From positions 62,001 through 126,000 of the forward strand of contig NZ_JALZ01000005.1 of assembly GCF_000521785.1 (NCBI RefSeq): a stretch of 64,000 bases of DNA. Direction: 5' to 3'. Numbering within the stretch: position 1 is the first letter of the stretch; each line of letters starts with the position of its first letter. The stretch is from Roseivivax halodurans JCM 10272 (GTDB lineage Bacteria > Pseudomonadota > Alphaproteobacteria > Rhodobacterales > Rhodobacteraceae). Positions 52,532-60,747 of this stretch are shown piece after piece. Made by a program: the position numbers and the translations under genes. The notes under the pieces were generated by a model. That model made no database searches, was not told the DNA's origin, and worked only from the letters and a program-made list of their open reading frames with translations.

Positions 52532-52987
52532 CTAGAGCGCCAGCCGTTTCAGCACGCGGCCGTCCCGCTCCTCTATCGTGCTGAAGCCCATCGCCTCGTA
52601 ATAGGCGAGCCCGAGCGCGTTGTCGGCGCCGATGGTCGCGACGATGCCGGGCAGTGCGGCCTCCCGCGCGAGGGGCAGGGTCCGAGCCAGCAGCGACCGC
52701 GCGATGCCGCGCCGCTCTGCTTCGGGATGCACATGCGTGCCGATGGAGCCCTCGCCCGGCGTGATTCCCCATTCGTTGCCCTCCTGCATGCGCGAGAGAA
52801 CCTGAAGGCCGATCACGGCGCCTGCCTCCTCGGCGATGAGGCAGGATATGCCCTGCGGATTGCCGATATAGCTCTCGCGCACGAAGGCCTCGTCCGATGG
52901 TCGGGTGCGCAGACCGGCCTCGGTCAGCGCGGTCAGCATGGCCGAAATGGCGGCGGCGTCATCCGGGCGGGCGGGTCTGATATTCAT
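52532..52987 (-). CDS. GNAT family N-acetyltransferase
   Basis: 151 residues. The N-terminal IRPARPDDAAAISAML and the acetyl-CoA loop region (GSIGTHVHPEAERRGIARSLL) with a later DNALGLAYYEAMGF are standard for GNAT. The substrate is unknown; the overall look is like the single-domain phosphinothricin or small-amine acetyltransferases. It is convergent with the secreted-protein gene and divergent from the ExoD gene. Confidence 0.9.
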   Translation of the reverse strand: MNIRPARPDDAAAISAMLTALTEAGLRTRPSDEAFVRESYIGNPQGISCLIAEEAGAVIGLQVLSRMQEGNEWGITPGEGSIGTHVHPEAERRGIARSLLARTLPLAREAALPGIVATIGADNALGLAYYEAMGFSTIEERDGRVLKRLAL

Positions 52988-53074
52988 GAAGCTCTCCGAA
53001 GGTCCGGTCGTTTCCGCCAAGGTGACGCTGCGCCCGCCCGGGAACAAGCCGTCCCGAGGCGACGTTCCGGCACC

Positions 53075-53707
53075 ATGTCGGCCGACGCCTCCATTTCCGA
53101 TACGTCCCGATCCGCGCCGCGTCGCCGCGCCGTAGAAGGCGTGCTCGACCGCCTCGAACAGCGCGTGGAGGAGGGCGAGAGCAGCAGCGTCAGCCTCGGC
53201 CATGTCGTCGAGGCGATCGGCGACCGCGGCTTCGGGCCGGTCTTCCTCGCCCTCTCGCTTCTGGTGATCAGCCCCTTCGGCGGCATTCCGACGATCCCGA
53301 CGATCTTCGCCGCGATCCTGGGGCTCTTCGCCGCGCAGATGCTCTGGGGAAAGCGCAGTCTCTGGGTGCCCCGGATGTTCGCCCGCCGCGAGATGCGGGG
53401 CGATCACCTCTGCAAAGGCGTGCGGTGGATGCGCCCCGTCGCGAAGCGCATGGATCGTTGGTTCGGGCGCCGCTTCGTAGCGCTCACCTCGGACGCGGCC
53501 CGACGCGTCGCGGCGCTCGTCATCATCGCGCTCTGCGTGATGGTTCCGCCGCTCGAGCTCATACCCTTCGCCGCCGCCATCCCGATGGCAGGCATCGCGC
53601 TTTTCGGCCTTGCGATCACGGTGCGGGACGGGCTCGTGATGGTCGCGGCCTTCACTGCCTCGGGCGCCGCCTTGATCGGCGGTCCGTGGCTGCTTTTATC
53701 GCAATGA
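53075..53707 (+). CDS. ExoD family membrane protein
   Basis: 210 residues. An N-terminal cytoplasmic helix (VLDRLEQRVEEGESSSVSLGHVVEAIGDRGFG) is followed by four to five hydrophobic segments (VFLALSLLVISPFGGIPTIP, IFAAILGLFAAQMLWG, LVIIALCVMVPPLELIPFAAAIP, LFGLAITVRDGLVMVAAF). ExoD was described in Rhizobium for exopolysaccharide production and alkaline tolerance; the biochemical role is unknown. Followed by lolA. Confidence 0.9.
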   Translation: MSADASISDTSRSAPRRRAVEGVLDRLEQRVEEGESSSVSLGHVVEAIGDRGFGPVFLALSLLVISPFGGIPTIPTIFAAILGLFAAQMLWGKRSLWVPRMFARREMRGDHLCKGVRWMRPVAKRMDRWFGRRFVALTSDAARRVAALVIIALCVMVPPLELIPFAAAIPMAGIALFGLAITVRDGLVMVAAFTASGAALIGGPWLLLSQ

Positions 53708-53777
53708 AGCGTGGCGATATCGCATAGCCGCGTCCGGCCTGCCACATCGGTAGTCGAACCACCAAGGAGACCCCTAC

Positions 53778-54374
53778 ATGCGTGCAGCACCCTTTCTCGT
53801 CGCCGCAATCCTGAGCGTCGTCACGGCCCTGCCGGCCGCCGCCCAGAAGCTCTCGCTCGGCGAGATCTCGAACTACCTCAACGGCATCACCTCCGCGGCG
53901 AGCCCGTTCACGCAGGTCAACGACGACGGCTCGATCTCCAAGGGCACGGTCTACATCCAGCGCCCCGGCAAGGTGCGCTTCGAATACGCGCCTCCCGAGC
54001 AATCGCTCGTGATCGCCAACAACGGCACGGTCGTGGTCTTCGACCGCAAGGTGAACGCCGCGCCCGAGACCTATCCGCTCAGCCAGACGCCGCTGTCGAT
54101 CATCCTCGACCGGAACGTCAATCTCGGCCGCGCCGGCATGGTCACGCGCCACGATTACGACGGCACCGCGACGATCGTGACGGCGCAGGATCCGCGCAAT
54201 CCGCAATACGGCTCGATCCAGATGAAGTTCACCGGCAACCCGGTGGAGCTGCGCCAGTGGGTCATCAACGACAGCAACGGCAGCAGCACGACCGTGGTGC
54301 TTGGCGGGCTCAGCCAGCAGCAGGTCAGTTCGGGCAAGTTCAACATCCGCGGCGAGATCGCGGCCCGGGACTGA
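53778..54374 (+). CDS. lolA: Outer-membrane lipoprotein carrier LolA
   Basis: 198 residues. Signal peptide (AAPFLVAAILSVVTALPAAAQ), then the LolA half-barrel: ASPFTQVNDDGSISKGTVYIQRPGKVRFEY is the classical opening, with FDRKVNAAPETYPLSQTPLSIIL later. LolA shuttles lipoproteins from LolCDE to the outer membrane. Its place downstream of ftsK is common in proteobacteria. AAGGAGA is the ribosome-binding site. Confidence 0.94.
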   Translation: MRAAPFLVAAILSVVTALPAAAQKLSLGEISNYLNGITSAASPFTQVNDDGSISKGTVYIQRPGKVRFEYAPPEQSLVIANNGTVVVFDRKVNAAPETYPLSQTPLSIILDRNVNLGRAGMVTRHDYDGTATIVTAQDPRNPQYGSIQMKFTGNPVELRQWVINDSNGSSTTVVLGGLSQQQVSSGKFNIRGEIAARD

Positions 54375-54411
54375 CCGGCAGGGCGCCGCCGGATGCGCGC
54401 CCCGAGAGCGA

Positions 54412-54439
54412 CGGGAGCGGGTGACATCGCCCGTTCCCG
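54412..54439 (+). terminator. Stem-loop after lolA
   Basis: Arms CGGGAGCGGG (54412-54421) and CCCGTTCCCG (54430-54439), 10 bp with one G-T pair and an 8-base loop, without a T-tract. Probably a terminator or 3' stabiliser between lolA and ppaC. Confidence 0.45.
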
Positions 54440-54481
54440 CATCTATAGCTCGGCCGCAAATCTAGACGCGACGAGGATTCA

Positions 54482-55405
54482 ATGACCATCCAGGTTTTCG
54501 GACACAAGTCCCCCGACACCGACAGCACCGGCAGCCCCATCGCCTGGGCGTGGTACCTGTCCAACATCCGCGGCGAGGACGCAAAGCCCGTCCTTCTCGG
54601 CGAGCCCAACACCGAAGCCGCGTTCATGCTCGAGCGCTGGGGTCTCGAGAAGCCCGAGATCATCTCCGACGTCGAGGCCGGCGCGCCGGTCGTGATCGTC
54701 GACACCAACAACCCCGCCGAGCTGCCGGCCTCGGTCAACAAGGCCGACATCCGCGGCATCGTCGACCACCACAAGCTCGTGGGCGGGCTCGAGACCAAGG
54801 GTCCGATCGAGATCCGGGTGGAGCCGCTCGCCTGCACCGCGACCATTCTCTACAAGATGATGGGTGACGACATCGCGCAGGCGCCGAAAGGCGTGAAGGG
54901 CGCGATGCTGAGCTGCATCCTGTCGGACACGCTCGCCTTCCGCTCGCCCACGACGACGCAGGAAGACAAGGCCATCGCCCATGCGCTGGCCGAAGAGCTG
55001 GGCGTTGATGTCGAAGGCTACGCCGAGGAGATGTTCGCGGCGAAATCCGACGTCTCGGCCTTCTCGGATGCCGAGCTCCTGCGGATGGATTCCAAGGAAT
55101 ACGAGGTCGACGGCACCAAGCTGCGCGTTTCGGTTCTCGAGACCACGACGCCGGCGCAGATCCTCGAGCGCAAGGACAGCCTCAAGGAGAGCATGAAGAG
55201 CGTCGCGGCCGAGGACGGCGCCGATGAGGTGCTCCTCTTCATCGTCGACATCCTCAAGGAAGAGGCGACGCTGATCGTTCCCAACGAGCGCGTGAAGGGC
55301 ATTGCCGAGGCGAGCTTCGAGAAGTCGGTCGAGGGCGACACGCTTCTCCTCCCCGGCGTCATGAGCCGCAAGAAGCAGATCATGCCGGTCCTCAAGGCCG
55401 CCTGA
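54482..55405 (+). CDS. ppaC: Manganese-dependent inorganic pyrophosphatase (family II)
   Basis: 307 residues. DHH-family enzyme: FGHKSPDTDSTGSP at the N-terminus (His, Asp metal ligands), VIVDTNNPAEL, GIVDHHKLVG (DHH), LSDTLAFRSPTTT, and the C-terminal DHHA2 domain with SRKKQIMP. It hydrolyses pyrophosphate to drive biosynthesis. It is transcribed alone and followed by a strong terminator. Confidence 0.97.
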   Translation: MTIQVFGHKSPDTDSTGSPIAWAWYLSNIRGEDAKPVLLGEPNTEAAFMLERWGLEKPEIISDVEAGAPVVIVDTNNPAELPASVNKADIRGIVDHHKLVGGLETKGPIEIRVEPLACTATILYKMMGDDIAQAPKGVKGAMLSCILSDTLAFRSPTTTQEDKAIAHALAEELGVDVEGYAEEMFAAKSDVSAFSDAELLRMDSKEYEVDGTKLRVSVLETTTPAQILERKDSLKESMKSVAAEDGADEVLLFIVDILKEEATLIVPNERVKGIAEASFEKSVEGDTLLLPGVMSRKKQIMPVLKAA

Positions 55406-55421
55406 GCGCGTCACGTTCGAT

Positions 55422-55454
55422 GCCCCTCTCCCCGGTCCGGGGGAGGGGCTTTTC
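55422..55454 (+). terminator. Terminator after ppaC
   Basis: Stem GCCCCTCTCCC / GGGGGAGGGGC (11 pairs, one T-G), short loop, followed by TTTTC, 16 bases after the ppaC stop. Confidence 0.85.
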
Positions 55455-55482
55455 ATGTCTGTCCAACCCGAAGGCCGCGCCC

Positions 55483-56355
55483 ATGACCCGGATCGTCTCC
55501 GCCCTCTCCGAGATCGCCGCGAGCTACGAGGCGCTCTTCGTCGACCTCTGGGGCTGCGTGCATAACGGCGTCACCGCCTATCCCGACGCCTGCGCCGCCT
55601 TGCAGGAGTATCGCAAGGGCGGCGGCCGGGTGGTGCTGCTGACCAACGCGCCGCGTCCGCGCACCAGCGTCGAGCAACAGATCACCCGCATGGGCGTGCC
55701 TGAAGACGCCTGGGACACGATCGCGACCTCGGGCGACAGTGCGCGCGCCGCGATGTTCCGGGGCGCGGTGGGCAACCGCGTCTGGTTCATGGGCGAGGAC
55801 CACGACCAGAGCTTCTTCGAGCCGCTGCAGGTCGTCCACGACCCGGTGCCGATCGAGAAGGTGGAGCTCAAGGACGCGGAGGGCATCGTCTGCTGCGGGC
55901 CCTTCGATCCGCAGGCCGATCCCGCGACGCTGCGGCCGCAGCTGCTGCTCGCCAAGCAGAAGGGGCTGAAGCTGCTCTGCGCCAATCCCGACATCGTCGT
56001 CGACCGGGGCGACACGCGCGAATGGTGCGCCGGGGCGATCGCGCGTCTCTATTCCGAGATGGGGGGCGAGAGCCTCTATTTCGGCAAGCCGCATCCGCCG
56101 ATCTACGATCTCGCCCGCCTGCGCCTTGCCGATCTCGGCGTCACGCCCGATGCCGACCGTCTGCTCGCCATCGGCGACGGGCCGCACACCGATATCGACG
56201 GCGCAATGGGCGAGGAGATCGATTCGCTCTTCATCACCGGCGGGCTCGCGGCGGCCGAGACGAAGACCGATGCCCAGCCCGACCCCGCCGCGCTCGAGGC
56301 CTATTGTGCCCGCGAGGCCATCGCGCCGACTTACGCCATCGGCTACCTGCGCTGA
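55483..56355 (+). CDS. HAD superfamily hydrolase, subfamily IIA
   Basis: 290 residues from ATG 55483. HAD motif I is FVDLWGCVHNG (second Asp replaced by Trp-adjacent Leu/Gly pattern typical of the TIGR01459 group), motif II VVLLTNAPRP, the C2 cap in the middle, motif III region FGKPHPPIYDLA and motif IV IGDGPHTDIDGA. Related proteins act as sugar- or nucleotide-phosphate phosphatases. The substrate is unknown. The start lies after the ppaC terminator. Confidence 0.9.
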   Translation: MTRIVSALSEIAASYEALFVDLWGCVHNGVTAYPDACAALQEYRKGGGRVVLLTNAPRPRTSVEQQITRMGVPEDAWDTIATSGDSARAAMFRGAVGNRVWFMGEDHDQSFFEPLQVVHDPVPIEKVELKDAEGIVCCGPFDPQADPATLRPQLLLAKQKGLKLLCANPDIVVDRGDTREWCAGAIARLYSEMGGESLYFGKPHPPIYDLARLRLADLGVTPDADRLLAIGDGPHTDIDGAMGEEIDSLFITGGLAAAETKTDAQPDPAALEAYCAREAIAPTYAIGYLR

Positions 56356-56451
56356 GGGCGCCCGCCGCGCACCCTTGCTTTTCTGCGTGCGCGAGGTAAT
56401 AAAGTTGCGATTGGGCGCGCGTGTCGCGCCATTTGTTACCGGACGAGGCTC

Positions 56452-56907
56452 ATGGGGGCGGACATGTTCGACAACCTCCCGCGCGGAACGATCTGCATCG
56501 AGGATATCGAGATGGGCATGACCCGCTCGCTTCAGAAGGTCGTGACCGACGAGGACATCGAGAAGTTCGCCGAGGTGTCGACCGACCGGAACCCGGTGCA
56601 TCTCGACGACGAATACGCCCGCGACACGATCTTCGAGGGTCGCATCGCGCACGGCATGCTGACCGCGGGCCTCATCTCGGCGGTGATCGGAGAGCAGTTG
56701 CCCGGTCACGGCACGGTCTATATGGGACAGACGCTCAAGTTCCTCGGCCCCGTGCGCCCCGGCGACCGGGTCCATGCGGAGGTGACGGTGATCGAGATCG
56801 ACATGGCCAAGCGCCGCGTGACGCTCGATTGCCACTGCTCCGTCGACGGCAAGAAGGTGCTCGTCGGCGAGGCCAAGGTGTTGGCCCCGTCGCGAAAGTT
56901 CGACTGA
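56452..56907 (+). CDS. MaoC family (R)-specific enoyl-CoA hydratase-like protein
   Basis: 151 residues. A hot-dog fold dehydratase with the catalytic Asp/His pair in TDRNPVHLDDEYA and FEGRIAHGMLTAGLISAVIG. It hydrates trans-2-enoyl-CoA to (R)-3-hydroxyacyl-CoA, which can feed polyhydroxyalkanoate or other pathways. ATG at 56464 is an alternative start, preceded by GGGGGCGG. ribF follows 79 bases later. Confidence 0.92.
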   Translation: MGADMFDNLPRGTICIEDIEMGMTRSLQKVVTDEDIEKFAEVSTDRNPVHLDDEYARDTIFEGRIAHGMLTAGLISAVIGEQLPGHGTVYMGQTLKFLGPVRPGDRVHAEVTVIEIDMAKRRVTLDCHCSVDGKKVLVGEAKVLAPSRKFD

Positions 56908-56986
56908 CCGGCCCCGCCGCGGCGTTCTCGGCCCCGCAGGTCTGGACCCACTTGCACGCCCCGCGCCGCAGGTCTAACTCCGCCCC

Positions 56987-57919
56987 ATGCGGATCCTGCG
57001 CGACCCCCGAGCTGTCCCCGAAGAGGCCCGCGGCGCCACCGCCGCGATCGGCAATTTCGACGGCGTCCATCTTGGCCACCGCGCGGTTATCGAGACGGCG
57101 CGCGCCGCCGCTCCGGACGCTCCGCTGGGGGTCGTCACCTTCGAGCCGCATCCCCGCGAGGTGTTCCGCCCGGACGATCCGCCGTTCCGCCTTACCGGGC
57201 CCGAAACCCGCGCCAACCGGCTGCGCAAGCTCGGCGTCGACTGGCTCTTCGAGATGCCCTTCGAGATGATCCGGCCGCTCTCGCCCGAGGCCTTCGCGCG
57301 CGAGATCCTGGGGGAGGGTCTGGGCCTCAGCCATGCGGTCACCGGCCCCGATTTTCGTTTCGGCAAGGATCGCGCGGGCACGGTGCAGGATCTCGGGCGC
57401 TTCGGGCAGCTCTTCGGTTTCGGCACGACCGAGGCGCCGGTGACCGAGGCAAGCGGACTGCGCATCTCCTCGACCGCGATCCGCACCGCCATCTCGGAAG
57501 GTCGTCCGCGCGATGCCGCGACACTCCTTGGTCACTGGCACCGGATCGACGGGCCGGTCCTGCACGGCGAGAAGCGGGGACGCGACCTCGGCTATCCGAC
57601 CGCGAACATGTCGATCGAGGGGCTGCACCCGCCGCGCTTCGGCGTCTACGCGGTCAAGGTGGACGTGCTGACCGGCCCCCATGCGGGCACCTGGGACGGC
57701 GCGGCCTCTGTCGGGGTGAGGCCGATGTTCGGCGAGAACCAAGCGAATATCGAGACCTACCTCTTCGAATTCGAGGGCGACGTCTACGACACGCATCTCT
57801 CGGTCGCGCTGGTGGAATTCCTGCGACCCGAGGAGCGGTTCGACGGCGTCGAGACGCTGATCGCGCAGATGGGCGAGGATTGCGCCCGCGCCCGCGCCAT
57901 CCTGTCGGAAACCGCATGA
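56987..57919 (+). CDS. ribF: Bifunctional riboflavin kinase / FAD synthetase
   Basis: 310 residues. N-terminal FAD synthetase domain with the nucleotidyltransferase motifs AIGNFDGVHLGHRAVI and ISSTAIRTAISEG, and the C-terminal riboflavin kinase domain (GEKRGRDLGYPTANMS, FGVYAVKVD, ETYLFEFEGDVYD). It makes FMN and FAD from riboflavin. Its TGA overlaps the next gene's ATG (ATGA). No FMN riboswitch is visible upstream. Confidence 0.97.
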   Translation: MRILRDPRAVPEEARGATAAIGNFDGVHLGHRAVIETARAAAPDAPLGVVTFEPHPREVFRPDDPPFRLTGPETRANRLRKLGVDWLFEMPFEMIRPLSPEAFAREILGEGLGLSHAVTGPDFRFGKDRAGTVQDLGRFGQLFGFGTTEAPVTEASGLRISSTAIRTAISEGRPRDAATLLGHWHRIDGPVLHGEKRGRDLGYPTANMSIEGLHPPRFGVYAVKVDVLTGPHAGTWDGAASVGVRPMFGENQANIETYLFEFEGDVYDTHLSVALVEFLRPEERFDGVETLIAQMGEDCARARAILSETA

Positions 57920-58386
57920 CCGACCCGATCGACCGATCCGGCCTCGCCCCGCGCTTCTGGGAGACCAAGCGCCTTAAGGACATGTCGGGCGCCGAATGGG
58001 AGGCGCTCTGCGACGGTTGCGGCAAATGCTGCCTCAACAAGCTCGAGGACGAGGACACGGGCGAGGTGGCCCTGACGCGCGTCGCCTGCCGGCTCTTCGA
58101 TGACAGCACCTGCCGCTGCTCAATGTACGAGACGCGCCATTCCTACGTGCCGGAATGCATCGTGCTGACCCCCAAGACGATTTCCGATCACGCCTACTGG
58201 CTGCCGCAGACCTGCGCCTATCGCCTGCTCTGGGAGGGGCGGGACCTCTACGACTGGCATCCGCTGATCTCGGGCACGCCCGACAGCGTGCACCGCGCCG
58301 GCGTGTCGATCCAGGGTGGCACCGTGTCCGAGGCGGCCATCGCCGAGGACGATTGGGAGGATCACATCATCGAGGAGCCGGTCTGA
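57916..58386 (+). CDS. YcgN-family cysteine cluster protein
   Basis: 156 residues. UPF0260 (YcgN) family: CDGCGKCCLNKLEDEDTGE near residue 31, then RVACRLFD, TCRCSMYETR, PECIVLTP and TCAYRLLWEG carry eight or more cysteines that are thought to bind a metal or Fe-S cluster. Function is not established. Translationally coupled to ribF (ATGA), so a link to flavin enzymes is possible. Confidence 0.92.
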   Translation: MTDPIDRSGLAPRFWETKRLKDMSGAEWEALCDGCGKCCLNKLEDEDTGEVALTRVACRLFDDSTCRCSMYETRHSYVPECIVLTPKTISDHAYWLPQTCAYRLLWEGRDLYDWHPLISGTPDSVHRAGVSIQGGTVSEAAIAEDDWEDHIIEEPV

Positions 58387-58414
58387 GGCCCCTCGCATCC
58401 CGAAAGGCAAACCG

Positions 58415-59458
58415 ATGAACTTTGCGTCCGACAATGCCGGCCCCGCCCATCCGAACGTGATCGAGGCGCTGTCCCGCGCCAACGAGGCCCATGTCGCGGG
58501 CTACGGCGCCGACGAACTTACGGCCCGCGTTCGGCACCGGATCCGCCATCTCTTCGAGGCGCCGGAGGCGGCGGTGGAACTGGTCGCGACCGGCACGGCG
58601 GCCAACAGCCTCGCGCTCGCGACGCTCTGCCAGCCGTTCCAGACGGTCTTCTGCTCGACAACGGGCCACATCCACGAGGACGAGTGCAACGCTCCCGAAT
58701 TCTACACCGGCGGCGCCAAGCTCACGCTCGTGCCGGGCGGCGACAAGATGGACGCGGGCGCGCTGAGGGACACCATCGCCGCCGAGGAGAGCCGCGGCGT
58801 GCACGGGCCGATGCGCGGGCCGGTCTCGATCACCCAGATCACCGAGCGCGGCAACCTCTATGCGCTGGACGAGATCCGCGCGCTCACCGATGTCGCGCGG
58901 GAGTACGGCCTGCCCGTGCATCTCGACGGCGCGCGGTTCTCCAACGCCGTCGTCGCGCTCGGCTGCAGTCCGGCCGAGATGACGTGGAAGGCGGGCGTCG
59001 ACGTCGCCGTCTTCGGCGGGACCAAGAACGGCCTGATGGGCGTCGAAGCTGTGATCTTCTTCGACCCCAAGGCGCATCGCGAATTCGAGTACCGCCGCAA
59101 GCGGGGCGGGCATCTCTTCTCGAAGTTCCGCTATCTCGCCGCGCAGATGGACGCCTATCTCGACGCCGATCTCTGGCACCGGCTCGCCGGCGAGGCCAAT
59201 GCCCGCTGCGCCGAGCTGGCGCGCGGGCTCGAAGGAGTCGCCACGCTGCGCAACCGGCCGCAGGGCAACATGATCTTCGCCGACATGCCGGCGCGCGCGC
59301 ACAAGGCACTGAAGGCGGCCGGCGCGGAATATTACCTATGGGAAGGCGATCTGGAAGCGGCCGGGGACGAGGACATGCTCACCGCCCGCCTCGTCTGCGA
59401 CTGGTCGGTCTCGACCGAGGATGTCGCCCGGTTCTGCGAGATCGCGCGCAGCGCCTGA
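58415..59458 (+). CDS. ltaE: Low-specificity L-threonine aldolase
   Basis: 347 residues. PLP enzyme cleaving threonine or allo-threonine to glycine and acetaldehyde. Key segments: FASDNAGPAHPNVIEAL, FCSTTGHIHEDECNAPEFYT, LPVHLDGARFSNAVVALG and the PLP lysine in VFGGTKNGLMG. The length is normal. It lies 28 bases after the YcgN gene; a terminator-like hairpin follows, shared with the convergent hspQ. Confidence 0.94.
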   Translation: MNFASDNAGPAHPNVIEALSRANEAHVAGYGADELTARVRHRIRHLFEAPEAAVELVATGTAANSLALATLCQPFQTVFCSTTGHIHEDECNAPEFYTGGAKLTLVPGGDKMDAGALRDTIAAEESRGVHGPMRGPVSITQITERGNLYALDEIRALTDVAREYGLPVHLDGARFSNAVVALGCSPAEMTWKAGVDVAVFGGTKNGLMGVEAVIFFDPKAHREFEYRRKRGGHLFSKFRYLAAQMDAYLDADLWHRLAGEANARCAELARGLEGVATLRNRPQGNMIFADMPARAHKALKAAGAEYYLWEGDLEAAGDEDMLTARLVCDWSVSTEDVARFCEIARSA

Positions 59459-59465
59459 CATGAAA

Positions 59466-59488
59466 AAGGCGGGGCCCGGCCCCGCCTT
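59466..59488. terminator. Bidirectional terminator between ltaE and hspQ
   Basis: Perfect palindrome AAGGCGGGGC-CCG-GCCCCGCCTT. On the minus strand it is followed by a run of T (reading TTTTTCA), making it a better terminator for hspQ than for ltaE. Confidence 0.8.
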
Positions 59489-59515
59489 CGCATCAATCCG
59501 GAGCGCCGGCGCGCC

Positions 59516-59842
59516 TCAGTTCATCTGGAAGTGCAGCTCGTAGGAGCCGTCGGTGAAGGAGCCGAAGAGCTCCGAGATGTCGGGATGCTCCACCGGTTCT
59601 CCGGAATAATCGGCCACGAGGTTCTGCTCGGAGACGTAAGCCACGTAGAAGCTCTGGTCGTTCTCGGCGAGCAGGTGATAGAACGGCTGGTCCTTGACCG
59701 GCCGGTTCTCCTCCGGGATGGACTCGTACCATTCCTCGGTGTTCTGAAACTCGGGGTCGACGTCGAACACCACCCCGCGGAAGGGATGTTTGCGGTGACG
59801 GACCACCTGACCGAGATTGTACTTCGCACTTTGTGTCTGCAT
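59516..59842 (-). CDS. hspQ: Heat shock protein HspQ
   Basis: 108 residues. HspQ/YccV family (hemimethylated-DNA-binding-like fold): YNLGQVVRHRKHPFRGVVFDVDPEF, then KDQPFYHLLAEND, YVAYVSEQNLV and HPDISELFG are all conserved. In enterobacteria HspQ is a specificity factor for Lon protease. A 39-codon frame lies 12 bases upstream on the same strand. Confidence 0.93.
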   Translation of the reverse strand: MQTQSAKYNLGQVVRHRKHPFRGVVFDVDPEFQNTEEWYESIPEENRPVKDQPFYHLLAENDQSFYVAYVSEQNLVADYSGEPVEHPDISELFGSFTDGSYELHFQMN

Positions 59843-59854
59843 CGGCTTGACCCT

Positions 59855-59974
59855 CTACCTCTCGGACTCTAGCCCGAACGGCGTGTTCTTGTCCAATTTG
59901 TCGCCCTTGCGCTGCCGAAACACTGTGTCGCTCAGGCTCCGGTAGTCGACTCCCCCAACTGTCAGCGTCTTCAT
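59855..59974 (-). CDS. 39-residue small protein upstream of hspQ
   Basis: A reading frame from ATG 59974 encodes a basic, soluble peptide (MKTLTVGGVDYRSLSDTVF, followed by RQRKGDKLDKNTPFGLESER). It ends 12 bases before hspQ and is on the same strand, so it may be its operon partner. The only support is codon-like composition and spacing; the ribosome-binding site is weak. Family unknown. Confidence 0.4.
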   Translation of the reverse strand: MKTLTVGGVDYRSLSDTVFRQRKGDKLDKNTPFGLESER

Positions 59975-60108
59975 GTCGTTCCCATGTCGGCGATTTGCAA
60001 CCGGCTTGCCGCAACGCGCGGCGAATTGTGATTTCGCCAAGGTTCGGTTTTCGCTACACTGGGTCAAAACCAAGAAAAAGACCACCGAGCAGTCAGAGCG
60101 AGAGGCAG

Positions 60109-60693
60109 ATGAAGAAACCCCTTCGCGCCCTGGTCATCGTGCTGCTGGCCGCGAGTTGCGGCGGTGGAGGCTACAACGAACCTCCCCGCGCCAATCTCGA
60201 CGACGCCTGCGCCATTGTCCGGGAGCGCCCGCAATATTACCGCGCCTTCAAGCAGGTTGAGCGCAAATGGGGCGTGCCCGTGCACGTCCAGATGGCGACA
60301 ATCCATCAGGAATCGAAGTTCGACGGCGATGCACGGACACCGTTCCGCTATTCCCTCGGCGTCATTCCGATAGGCCGGCAAAGTTCGGCCTTCGGCTATT
60401 CCCAGGCCCTCGACGGCACCTGGAAGGAATACCAGGACCAGCAGGGCGGCCGCCGCACGCGGCGCGACCGGATCTACGATGCCACCGATTTCATGGGATG
60501 GTACATGCGCCAGACCCGTGACGATCTCGGCATATCGCTGTCGGATGCCCGCAACCAGTATCTCGCCTATCACGAGGGGCGGACGGGCTTCCGCCGCGGG
60601 TCCTACAACCAGAAAGCCTGGCTGGTGCGGGTCGCCGACAATGTCGACCAGCGCTCGCGGATGTACCAGGCGCAGCTGGTGCGCTGCCGCTGA
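60109..60693 (+). CDS. Lipoprotein with transglycosylase-like (SLT) domain
   Basis: 194 residues from ATG 60109, with GAGAGGC upstream. Lipobox LLAASC, so Cys17 is probably lipidated. The remaining domain has a lysozyme-like pattern: HVQMATIHQESKFDGDAR with a candidate catalytic Glu, SAFGYSQALDGTWKEYQ, DATDFMGWYMRQTRDDL and NQYLAYHEGRTGFRRGSY. It should be an outer-membrane or inner-membrane lipoprotein cutting peptidoglycan. It is a single gene with a terminator. Confidence 0.88.
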   Translation: MKKPLRALVIVLLAASCGGGGYNEPPRANLDDACAIVRERPQYYRAFKQVERKWGVPVHVQMATIHQESKFDGDARTPFRYSLGVIPIGRQSSAFGYSQALDGTWKEYQDQQGGRRTRRDRIYDATDFMGWYMRQTRDDLGISLSDARNQYLAYHEGRTGFRRGSYNQKAWLVRVADNVDQRSRMYQAQLVRCR

Positions 60694-60702
60694 TCGAGAA
60701 CG

Positions 60703-60732
60703 AAGGGCCGGAGCCTGCCGCTCCGGCCCTTT
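60703..60732. terminator. Bidirectional terminator between the SLT lipoprotein gene and yggS
   Basis: Stem AAGGGCCGGAGC / GCTCCGGCCCTTT with a 5-base loop; T- and A-rich edges on each side allow use in both directions between convergent genes. Confidence 0.85.
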
Positions 60733-60747
60733 CGCATTGCGGTCGCC

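Noticed and set aside
56908-56986. FMN riboswitch upstream of ribF
   Set aside because: The gap is 79 bases, too short, and the conserved riboswitch boxes are not present.
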